A stretch of DNA of 64,000 bases from Echinometra lucunter. Taxonomy: Eukaryota; Echinodermata; Echinoidea; Camarodonta; Echinometridae. The stretch lies in assembly GCA_029962745.1 (NCBI GenBank), contig CM057155.1:30748896-30812895 (forward strand), given 5' to 3'. This document shows positions 55,941-64,000 of this stretch, one piece after another. How positions within the stretch are numbered: the stretch's first letter is position 1; every line of letters begins with the position of its first letter. The notes under the pieces were generated by a model that did no database searches, was not told the origin of the DNA, and saw nothing but the letters and a program-made list of their open reading frames with translations. The position numbers were made by a program, and so were the translations under genes.

Positions 55941-56328
55941 TACAACAAGGCAACACTGGAGAAAATATTTTTCATTGAAGGCGAGTTGTCCAACTAGCTC
56001 TTGGAATAGAGAAAGCTCTGACAAATTGAAAAGTCACAGTGTCCTGTTAATTGGAATAACGCGATCAAGCAGGAATAAGTTCAGTTTATTATGCATGTAT
56101 GCCATTTTTTCGTGTATGTATATCGATGAATATTAGAATCTTATTGGTCTCTTAATGTTTAGTCATTATTTGCAGCCATGCAAGACACTGTTAAACTGAG
56201 GAAAAGTACTTTCGGTCACAGCGTCAAAATAATTTCTTAAGCAATGTGTCATTCATATTCGTGATACTATGTACCTGAAGTAAAGTATTACCATGATTAC
56301 CAGAAGTTACATATTAGACACATTTTAA
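55941..56328. other. Non-coding after the P450 pseudogene
   Basis: No remaining P450 C-terminal sequence could be read in any frame here. Nothing else recognised. Confidence 0.45.
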
Positions 56329-56737
56329 CCCATTCGTGACAGAGGTCCACCTTTTGTGGTTTGGCCTAATATCTTTTGATGCAAAACCCTAAAAATCATA
56401 CCAAATACATGAGCAGAAAGAGCAAAAAAATTCTACACAAACTGTGCCCATTTTGCTTGCGTCAATATTCGTTGTTTGATACTGAAAATTTTTTAAAGGA
56501 AAATAAGCATTAAAATCCTTAAATTGGCAATGTGATAGAAGGTTTAAAATCACTGTTTTCCCCTGCAAATTGGCAACTTTTTGACTTCTCATCATAATTT
56601 CTGTCAATTTATATTCATTTAAGATACATGACGTTTTAAAAAGAAAATGTAGCAATAAGATAAAAATGTTGGTGTTGCCAATTTGAAGAATAAAAGCTGA
56701 TCAAATTAGGCTTTAAATAATTCCTGTCACGAATGGG
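56329..56737. mobile_element. 409-bp piggyBac-like MITE, TTAA duplication
   Basis: Inverted ends CCCATTCGTGACAG on both sides, bordered by TTAA at 56325-56328 and 56738-56741. CCC-starting ends with TTAA duplications are the piggyBac pattern (family knowledge). The interior is AT-rich with (A)ATTGGCAA phrases and no coding. Confidence 0.85.
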
Positions 56738-56741
56738 TTAA

Positions 56742-58133
56742 AAGGTAACGGAAAATACCACATCCCTTCTCGATGGCTGTGCTTGATGCGTGATAATTTC
56801 TGCTTCATCATATACTCTTCAAGAAGACATTTTGAGTTAGAAATTTCATGAATACTAATTTGCAATGATTCATCATTTCAATTTCCTATAAATCTATAAA
56901 AACAATATCTATTTTAAAGTCATGTGAATTTTGATCAGTTGAAATTGCCGTAAAGTCTCTTCAGTCCGTATTATAATAATAAAAAAAAAATACTATGAAT
57001 GAATCTAAAGGAGCATGACATTACGAAAGATCTATTCATTATAAAAATATTAAGCAGTATTAAATAAGACTAACGTATTTATATTTCATTTTAAAGATGA
57101 GAATTATGTACACTTTCACAACCCAAGAGTGGTTAAAAATGATGTTAAAACGAGGATACCTTGCAGGTACTTTTTCAAATACACTCGTTTTGGGGTTTTT
57201 GTTTTTGTTTTTATTTTGATTTGTTTTGTTTTGGGGGGTGTTGTTTGTTTGTATTCCTCCTTTTTCCGATAATTCACATGTTGGCAATTTTCATTGCCGT
57301 ATTTTGTTTTGTTGTGACTTTTCCATGACAAAGCATCATTAAATTACAAAAACTTTTTGAATTCATGAAAGCCCTTTCATATTACATATGGATTATTATC
57401 AGATATGTTTACCGTTTACCATGATACGTAGATTGCATTCTATTGGACAAATTTAATGATGCCTTACGCCTGTTTTATGAAGGAGGTAGAAACAAATTTA
57501 CAATAAAAATTATCACTTAGAATGTATGAATGAAAGTAAGGTGTGATTAGAATTTTGATATGTATTCTTATTTTTATTTATTTATTTACCACTAATCAGC
57601 AAAAATGCTGTTTTTCGTAGGGTCCATTGATAAACATGATAACGTATCTTATTACATGATGATGTTTAGTTCGTAATCAGTTTCTATTATGATAGATGTT
57701 TCTTAACTGATGATAAAACATTTAAGCTCTAAAGGTGAATTGAAGTTCAGGATAAATATTTTGTGTTTATCTTAGCATCTGTTTAACCCCCATTTTACCT
57801 TTTATAGCATTTTGTCAGTAGGCCTATACATATTTAACTTGGGATTTTGAATTGAAATGAGATGAAGTGAATTGAAAGTAAAGTGACCGTACAGATATAC
57901 AAACGATTAAGTGTGGAAAAATAAAGCTTCTTACAAGATTCAATTCATTTCGTTTTATTCACCGCATTTCAGTCTAAAGATGATCTGATTATTACCCTTG
58001 AACCTAATATAAGATGTCGAATTGTGGTTTTCTCAAATTTTTTAAAGATTTCAAAATTTGTTTAAAACATGAGAGTAAGTTGTACGAAAGACACGTTTTC
58101 CATGACTGTGAATAGCTTTCTGTTTATATCTTA
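56742..58133. other. Non-coding AT-rich stretch
   Basis: No supported gene. A T/G-rich stretch at 57190-57255 (TTTTTGTTTTTG-type) is low complexity. Confidence 0.4.
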
Positions 58134-58310
58134 TGGGGTGTTGCAAGAAAGTTGCAATCGATTGCAAGTTGCAACTGATTGTCACTGGCCAATTAAAATC
58201 ATTGTTGCATGCTTGTCTTCTTAAAAGGGCAGACCCTGAGCCAATCAGAATGGCTGTTTCAAAATTAGCAGTTATTTGCAATTGATTTCAACTTTCTTGC
58301 AACACCCCAT
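58134..58310. mobile_element. 177-bp MITE, TTA duplication
   Basis: Ends TGGGGTGTTGCAAGAAAGTT on both sides in inverted orientation, continuing through a near-mirrored ATCGATTGCAA. TTA borders both (58131-58133 and 58311-58313 by position). This fits a PIF/Harbinger-type MITE. No coding. Confidence 0.82.
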
Positions 58311-58441
58311 TAGTTGATTAAACTTAATGCATTTTCGAATGACAAGAAACAAACCTTATAAACTCGTCGAAGATACAGTAAGCACGTACACACGAACACA
58401 TACATATGCACAGGTGAGACCCTATACAGGGACAAGAGCGT

Positions 58442-58702
58442 TACACTCTAAAAACGATTCAGTCAAAAATGACTAGATTAAGGGTCAGCTGTGGTGCAAC
58501 TAATACATGTAATACGTCTAATCAAATATCTTACTATATTCTCGTAAAAACTGGCTGTTTACTAGTCAAAATACGACTAGAAAATAGTCCAAAATGACTA
58601 AAAATAGTAAGAAATCACTCAAATAACCTGATAACAGTTGCACGCAGCTGACCCTTAACCCTTTCGTTTAGTCAGTTTCAACTGAATTGTTTTAAGAGTG
58701 TA
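58442..58702. mobile_element. CACTCTAAAA-type MITE, copy 2
   Basis: Inverted ends TACACTCTAAAAACGATTCA and TACACTCTTAAAACAATTCA. GTTGCAC..AGCTGACCCTTAA on the right mirrors AAGGGTCAGCTGTGGTGCAAC on the left. Same family as 25439-25671. Confidence 0.85.
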
Positions 58703-58876
58703 CCCCCCCCCCAAGGAAAAAAAAAACCCACCATGGATGGGAAAGGAATATGTGAAGGGAGAAAAACGGAATTTTCGCCTAACCTAACTGCCTAACAAAA
58801 TGTCATAGAGCCTTCCCTGCATACATGCATTAACTCATTCCATAATTCCTTGATTGAGGCCTATATTATCTTCTGC

Positions 58877-59006
58877 AGATTAAGGGTCAGCTGGGTGCAA
58901 CTAATACATGTAATACGTCTAGTCAAATATCTTACTATATTCTCGTCAAAACTGGCTGTTTACTAGTCAAAATACGACTAGAAAATAGTCAAAAATGACT
59001 AAAAAT
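58877..59006. mobile_element. Truncated CACTCTAAAA-type MITE abutting the LINE
   Basis: Nearly identical to 58476-58605 (GATTAAGGGTCAGCT, TACATGTAATACGTCTA, AAAACTGGCTGTTTACTAGT). It lacks the first ~35 bp and everything after GACTAAAAAT, where the LINE frame begins. Both ends are cut. Confidence 0.85.
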
Positions 59007-59088
59007 TCTGCCAAATTTGGAGAACAATATTTGCAAACACTTCTCTCTTACATATGATTATCATAATTACCCAATATCTGATGTTCAT

Positions 59089-60456
59089 ATGGGAAACGAG
59101 GGAGATGACAGCCATATTGGTCATCATGATGATAGCTTAGCCGAGGAATGCATGAATGAACCACAGACAAAAGACTGTCCGACGGAGGATACTAATGAAA
59201 GCACTCAATGTATTTGGTGTGGATCGCCCACTGAAAGCGATTACGATAAGCCCTTGTGTGAAAGATGTGTAGCTATTCCTGATCGACTAAGTGTTATTGA
59301 AAAAGAGCTACAATCCTTACTTGACCGCAATCAGAGCATGGGGTCAATCAATGCTCCTATTGAATCAAGGGATGGTAACAACCCAGGACAATGTGATTGC
59401 ACTAGATCTAGAATGGAGGACAATAAACCCCCGACTAACATTCATGAACGTCAAGAAAAAGGAACAAACACAGAAACTCCCATCATCAAGCAAAAGGACA
59501 ACGACCCCTCTGCCAAAATCAAAGACATTCAAAAAGATGAAACCACAATTAATGATCAAACGGAAAAGATAAACGTCCAACTACGCCAGTATCGCCAAAA
59601 ACAAGAAAAACAATTCCAAAAAACAAAGAAATGTACCAATGTCCTTATAATAGGCGATTCCATGCTCAGAAAAATACAGCCCAAGAAAATTTCAGACTCA
59701 AAACAAGTGTTTTGTAAAACACTTCCTGGAGCCAAGATTGAGCAGATATGTGATGTTGCTATTCCACTAGCTAATGATCTTAAACCAGAAGAAATGATCA
59801 TTCATGTTGGAACTAATAACATAGAATCAAATGAGCCACATGAAATCGTTGCGATGGCTGAGTCGATGGGCGTGCATCTCCAAAAGTCTTGCCCGTCAGT
59901 GAAACAAATCATCTGGAGCTCAATCATTCGAAAGAACTCATGTCTTCAACAAATCAGCGAAGTCAACACGATGATGAAATCCATGTTGGCTAAGCACGGA
60001 TGGGGAGTTATAGATAATGCTAACATCTTCCCTGATCTCCATGTTGGTCGAGACGGCATCCACTTGAACGAGGCTGGATTTCGTGTTCTCACTAGAAACT
60101 TCTCCAACTATCTTAGTGGTGAGACAGCCACAACAGATGAATACGACACCCCTGCCATGCCTGAGATGAGCAATCAACAGTACACCACTAGAGCTGGCGA
60201 TCTCTACAGCGATGCCGTGAATAACAGGACACGCCCACCGGAGACACGCCCACCAGAGACACGCCCACCGGAGTACTCGTCTTACTATGCCCCGCAAGCA
60301 TCAACCGTAAAATTTCCTGGATGTTTCAACTGCGGAGAGTTGAATCACAGCAGATCGAAGTGCAGATTCAACACCATGATCCAGTGTTATGAATGTATGT
60401 GCTATGGACACAAAGCTAAATTCTGCCCAACATTAGATTATTATCATGATTATTAG
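59089..60456 (+). CDS. LINE ORF1: C4 finger, SGNH esterase, two CCHC knuckles
   Basis: RNA-binding and chaperone-type protein of a LINE, 455 residues from the first ATG (59089). The frame is open from 58999 but has no earlier ATG. Seen, numbering from 59017: a C4 finger C65-C68-C81-C84; a charged coiled-coil-like stretch at 183-205; and an SGNH hydrolase fold with GDS at 213-215, HVGTNN at 263-268 and DGIH at 346-349, the catalytic Ser, oxyanion Asn and Asp-His. A TRPPE minisatellite lies at 404-419, followed by two knuckles C436-C439-H444-C449 and C457-C460-H465-C470. Esterase-type ORF1 proteins are known from CR1 and L2 LINEs; the esterase may act on lipids or membranes, but its role is not settled. 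It ends in TAG, in the same frame as ORF2. Confidence 0.9.
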   Translation: MGNEGDDSHIGHHDDSLAEECMNEPQTKDCPTEDTNESTQCIWCGSPTESDYDKPLCERCVAIPDRLSVIEKELQSLLDRNQSMGSINAPIESRDGNNPGQCDCTRSRMEDNKPPTNIHERQEKGTNTETPIIKQKDNDPSAKIKDIQKDETTINDQTEKINVQLRQYRQKQEKQFQKTKKCTNVLIIGDSMLRKIQPKKISDSKQVFCKTLPGAKIEQICDVAIPLANDLKPEEMIIHVGTNNIESNEPHEIVAMAESMGVHLQKSCPSVKQIIWSSIIRKNSCLQQISEVNTMMKSMLAKHGWGVIDNANIFPDLHVGRDGIHLNEAGFRVLTRNFSNYLSGETATTDEYDTPAMPEMSNQQYTTRAGDLYSDAVNNRTRPPETRPPETRPPEYSSYYAPQASTVKFPGCFNCGELNHSRSKCRFNTMIQCYECMCYGHKAKFCPTLDYYHDY

Positions 60457-63400
60457 CTTTCCGGCCAGGAAGAGAGTGCCGACCTTGTCACTAACGCTCA
60501 CAGCCATGAAAACTCCGAATTCTCTGATATCATAATACCGAGTGACATATCATCAAATGAATTCGATTTCGACGATGAAACAGCCAAGAGCATAAGTGAA
60601 TATGATATAAGGGTGGAAAACAATACTCAGTTGAATCCTATCAATAACAATGCTACTCAAGACCAATCCTTACATTCTTTCGATAAAGAATCTTGTGTGA
60701 ATGGAAATCAACTTGAACTAAATCATGTAAATGATTGTTTACAGATAAAAAATAAACATGGACTGAGGATTGCCCACCATAATATAAGATCACTAATCTC
60801 TAATCTTGACGAAGTGAAAGTAACGATTCAGGAATATAAACTGGATGTGTTAGCTTTAAATGAGACTAGGCTATGTGATACCATACACGATGCCAGAATC
60901 AACATTGACGATTACGTTGTGTACAGAAAGGACCGCAATACTCGCGGAGGAGGGGTCTTAATTTATGTGAATGAAAATCGATTATCTCATAGGTTACGAA
61001 GAGACCTGATGTCTGATGAAGTTGAGTTAGTTGCAGTTGAAATTAACCAGCCTAAATCATCGCCTATAGTAATTATTGCTTGGTACAGACCACCGGGTAC
61101 AAGCATTGTTTTGTTTGATGCAATAGAAACTATATTAACAAAACTGGATGATGAAAATAAAAATACCATTTTTCTAGGCGACTTTAATTGTGATTATAAT
61201 ACTGTCAGTAGTAATAATTGTTATACAAACCGATTAAGACAGGTGTGTGACAATCTCTCTTTAGTTCAAATTATCGACAAGCCAACTAGAATAACCTCTG
61301 ATTCCTCTACTATAATTGATTTAATTTATACAAACAATGAAAATAAAATCATTGAAAGTGGTGTATTGCATTTAGGAACAAGTGACCATTCGTTAGTATA
61401 CATTGTCTGGGGAAAAACTCGATATTCTGTTTCAAAACATATGTATAGAACTTACAGAAGTTTTAAGATGTTTGATGAAAATTTATTTTGCTATGATTTG
61501 AGCGAGATTGATTGGAATGATGTGTATAGTACATGCGATGTAAATTGTTCATTGCATGCTTTCGAATCTTTGTTTTCATTGGTGTGTGACAGGTTTGCTC
61601 CAGTTAGGAAGAGCAGAATAAATCATAACACATCTCCCTGGATTGACGGAGAAATAATAAATCTGATTCACGAAAGGAATAACCAACGAAAACGTGCTAT
61701 TAGAAGTGGAAACGAAAATGACTGGGAAACATTAAGGAAAATGAAAAACTATGTGACCTTGAGAATAAGAAATAATAAAAAGAAAATATTTGAAAGTAAA
61801 ATAAGAAGCGCTCATGGCAACTTAGGACAGACATGGAAAAACTTGAATCTTTTAATCCCTCGCAAAAATAAGGGAAATAGGATTACTTCTCTAAATGTTG
61901 GTTCAAATGAAATTAACGATGCAGAACAAATCGCCCAAAATTTGAACGAATATTTTGTTAACATAGGCCCAAATTTAGCACAAAATATCATCACAGAGGA
62001 TCTTGAAAGTGATCCATTAGTTCATGCAACCCCATCTATTTTCAGTAGTCAGTTCGAATTTGTTACTGTGACTGTCGATGAGGTTTCACGCGAACTGCAA
62101 AAATTATCTAATGATAAAGCCATGGGAAACGACTTGTTTCCAATTAAACTGATTAAATTGGGAGCACCTTTTTTAAAGATGCCATTAACACATATTATAA
62201 ATAATTCTCTTATTTCAGGGACTGTTCCTGATCAGTGGAAAGTTGCACGTGTAGTTGCTTTACATAAAGGGGGAGCTAGGGAGGCGTGCAATTATAGGCC
62301 AATCTCAATTCTCCCAATTTTGTCTAAGATATTAGAAAGGATTGTTTTTAATCAACTTTACAAATACCTGAACGAAAATGGTTTAATAAGCAAGTACCAA
62401 TCAGGTTTCAGGCCGCTCCACTCTACGACAACAGCCCTATTAAATGTTACGGATGACTGGCTCAAAAGTATTGATAATGGAAAGGTAGTAATTGCTGTCA
62501 TGCTAGATCTTAAAAAAGCATTTGACACTGTGAACTATGAAATTCTTCTTGGAAAATTAAAACAGTACGGGATAACGGACCACACGCTTCGATGGTTTTC
62601 AAATTATTTAGATAACAGGTCACAAGCAACATGTGTTAATGGAACTTTCTCTAACTTTTCGTCGCTGAAATGTGGGGTTCCCCAGGGGTCAATCATTGGC
62701 CCCCTCCTTTTTGTAATGTACATTAATAGTTTACCCAACGGACTTCGTTTTTGTAAAGTAAGTATGTACGCTGATGACACAATGCTATACCTCTCCGGTA
62801 GTGATATTTTTACTTTAATACAACAAATAAACGAAGACCTGGACTATGTAAGGAAATGGCTAGTTATGAATAAATTAAGTTTGAATGTAAGCAAAACGGA
62901 ATATATCGTGATTGGCACTAAGCAACGATTAAACAGAATAAAAGATGTAGACATAAAGATTGATATATCTGGAACTCCATTAACGAGAGTACATACTTGC
63001 AAACACCTTGGAGTAATAATTGATGAAAACCTCTCCTGGCGCGATCATATCTGGAGCTTACAAAAGAAAGCTAATTCGGGACTACATATGCTCAAATGCA
63101 TAAAGGGATTGGTAAATAAAGAGACACTGAAAATGGTTTATAATGCATTAGTGTCATCCCATTTATTTTACTGTGATGTTGTTTGGGGAAATTGTGGGAA
63201 AACATTGTTAAGTACACTTCAAAAAATTCAAAACCGAGGTGCTCGTCTTATTAACGACACACCTTGGTTTTCATCAGGAAAAGAAAACCTAGATATTTTG
63301 AATTGGGAATTGCTCGCAGAGAGGAGGAAGTATAATATGGCAGTTATGATGTATAAGGTAATGACAAACCAGGTTCCACTTTATCTGAGTGAGAAATTTT

Positions 63401-63600
63401 CACTCAGAAAGCATATATATGATACACGACAAAGTAAGCTTTGTGTCGATATTAGTCGTCCGAATACTGAATCAGGCAAACGTACATTCTTATACAGAGG
63501 CTCCCATATATGGAACTCACTTTCAGAAGAGCTTCAAAACTCCCCCAATATAGGAAATTTTAAATCTAAACTAGCACATGAAAATATCGGTTCTCCCTAA
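60457..63600 (+). CDS. LINE ORF2: APE endonuclease and reverse transcriptase
   Basis: Nicks target DNA and reverse-transcribes the element RNA at the nick. Seen: APE endonuclease at about 60760-61440 with the HHN block (Asn at 60781), NET (Glu at 60862), GDFN (Asp at 61180) and SDH (61381-61389). The reverse transcriptase spans about 62100-62950 with LDLKKAFD (Asp at 62506), GVPQGSIIGPLLF and YADD at 62767-62778. A C-terminal tail includes KRTFLYRGSHIWNSL. All catalytic residues are present. The frame is continuous with ORF1, broken only by TAG at 60454-60456. The first in-frame ATG after it is at 61009, inside the endonuclease and past two catalytic residues, so conventional AUG initiation could not give a working enzyme. 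Ends in TAA directly followed by TAG. Confidence 0.92.
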   Translation, partial: LSGQEESADLVTNAHSHENSEFSDIIIPSDISSNEFDFDDETAKSISEYDIRVENNTQLNPINNNATQDQSLHSFDKESCVNGNQLELNHVNDCLQIKNKHGLRIAHHNIRSLISNLDEVKVTIQEYKLDVLALNETRLCDTIHDARINIDDYVVYRKDRNTRGGGVLIYVNENRLSHRLRRDLMSDEVELVAVEINQPKSSPIVIIAWYRPPGTSIVLFDAIETILTKLDDENKNTIFLGDFNCDYNTVSSNNCYTNRLRQVCDNLSLVQIIDKPTRITSDSSTIIDLIYTNNENKIIESGVLHLGTSDHSLVYIVWGKTRYSVSKHMYRTYRSFKMFDENLFCYDLSEIDWNDVYSTCDVNCSLHAFESLFSLVCDRFAPVRKSRINHNTSPWIDGEIINLIHERNNQRKRAIRSGNENDWETLRKMKNYVTLRIRNNKKKIFESKIRSAHGNLGQTWKNLNLLIPRKNKGNRITSLNVGSNEINDAEQIAQNLNEYFVNIGPNLAQNIITEDLESDPLVHATPSIFSSQFEFVTVTVDEVSRELQKLSNDKAMGNDLFPIKLIKLGAPFLKMPLTHIINNSLISGTVPDQWKVARVVALHKGGAREACNYRPISILPILSKILERIVFNQLYKYLNENGLISKYQSGFRPLHSTTTALLNVTDDWLKSIDNGKVVIAVMLDLKKAFDTVNYEILLGKLKQYGITDHTLRWFSNYLDNRSQATCVNGTFSNFSSLKCGVPQGSIIGPLLFVMYINSLPNGLRFCKVSMYADDTMLYLSGSDIFTLIQQINEDLDYVRKWLVMNKLSLNVSKTEYIVIGTKQRLNRIKDVDIKIDISGTPLTRVHTCKHLGVIIDENLSWRDHIWSLQKKANSGLHMLKCIKGLVNKETLKMVYNALVSSHLFYCDVVWGNCGKTLLSTLQKIQNRGARLINDTPWFSSGKENLDILNWELLAERRKYNMAVMMYKVMTNQVPLYLSEKFSLRKHIYDTRQSKLCVDISRPNTESGKRTFLYRGSHIWNSLSEELQNSPNIGNFKSKLAHENIGSP

Positions 63601-64000
63601 TAGAGCAATATAATTATATATATCAAAATATTATATCCATTATATCGCAATAAAGTTGGTAATATGATAAGGGTGGTGTATATCGAAAGAATAATCTACA
63701 AATGAATCTCTGAAGTCCTGACATTCTCCTTGTCGAATTTACAAAATGATTTAGTTGCCTCTCTTTATATCTGAGCAGAAATATCATTACAACTTAGGCT
63801 TGAGGAATGGTAAGGTAAACTCATATAGTTTCATATAACTAACACAAATCTAACCTAACTTTACGTCTCTGTAAATTCACCCCTTTTGAGATTTATTCCT
63901 TCCTTTCTTTTCTCTCTCTCTCTCTCTCTTTCTGTATTTCTGTATTTCTCTCACTTACCCCTCTCTTTCTCTCTCTCTCTTTCACTCTTTTTACTTTTCC
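63601..64000. other. LINE 3' flank and (CT)n
   Basis: The first ~100 bp is probably LINE 3' untranslated sequence. ATATGATAAGGGTGG near 63663 resembles ATATGATATAAGGGTGG just before 60615. A (CT)n-rich tract runs from about 63893 to the end. No gene. Confidence 0.45.

Larger units (their letters stand above)
59007..63700 (+). mobile_element. CR1/L2-like non-LTR retrotransposon, apparently intact
   Basis: Two long proteins in a row: ORF1 with SGNH hydrolase and zinc knuckles, and ORF2 with APE endonuclease and reverse transcriptase. No frameshifts in 4.6 kb. The 5' edge is inferred from where MITE similarity ends (about 59006). The 3' edge is not defined: an AATAAA-like CAATAAAGTTGG lies near 63648, but no tail repeat or target duplication was identified before the window ends. 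ORF2's second-domain arrangement and esterase-bearing ORF1 fit the CR1/L2 group of the Jockey superfamily. Confidence 0.88.

Noticed and set aside
60613..60615. GTG at 60613 as the ORF2 start
   Set aside because: The frame is open all the way back to the ORF1 stop at 60454; GTG initiation is rare in animals and there is no special reason to choose this codon.

Overview
The window looks like nuclear DNA from a marine deuterostome invertebrate, most likely an echinoderm such as a sea urchin. This is inferred from AT-rich DNA with long trinucleotide microsatellites and G-homopolymers, very dense inverted-repeat DNA transposons, an SGNH-esterase LINE, a Penelope-like relic, and CYP1-like P450 genes. 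No search was run, so the species is not established. Nothing bacterial is present: no operons, ribosome binding sites or CRISPR arrays.

Genes. Three full-length cytochrome P450 genes, each uninterrupted by introns, lie at 236-1792 (+), about 10015-11568 (+) and 46396-48015 (-). A fourth P450 at 54690-55940 (+) is a pseudogene: it has two frameshifts and ends after the K-helix, before the heme-binding loop. All belong to the microsomal CYP1/CYP2-like group. The first carries unusual residues in the C-helix and I-helix. A separate, unrecognised spliced gene can be read from phase-compatible exons at 24680-26436, and one weak candidate exon lies at 39494-39598.

16.4-33 kb is a nest of mobile DNA. 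An outer foldback element (16719-33022) has long inverted arms built partly of roughly 160-bp tandem repeats. It is split by a 12.3-kb element (16914-29216) with perfect 45-bp inverted ends and a TTA target duplication; the intact opposite arm serves as the empty-site reference. Inside that lies a 5.6-kb element (18677-24267) with perfect 32-bp inverted ends and TA duplications. It contains a diverged internal duplication, one copy of which carries a TTA-flanked MITE. The spliced gene sits in the 12.3-kb element beside the 5.6-kb one.

12.2-14.1 kb holds a 5'-truncated Penelope-like element: a GIY-YIG endonuclease end with frameshifts, interrupted by a MITE. It is flanked by inverted arms, each with a hammerhead-ribozyme core; a third hammerhead-like fold lies just outside at 12279-12353.

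59.0-63.6 kb is an apparently intact CR1/L2-like LINE. ORF1 (C4 finger, SGNH hydrolase, two CCHC knuckles) and ORF2 (APE endonuclease plus reverse transcriptase) lie in one reading frame separated by a single TAG. ORF2 has no in-frame ATG ahead of its endonuclease, which implies readthrough, reinitiation or a recent nonsense mutation. Older LINE fragments lie at about 8080-8420 (-) and 15335-15600 (+).

The remainder is non-coding DNA with many short inverted-repeat elements, including three TTAA-flanked ones, a tRNA-derived SINE at 43763-43985, remnants of another retroposon family whose tails run into (AAT)n tracts, a perfect 2 x 108-bp duplication at 49891-50106, and many microsatellites.
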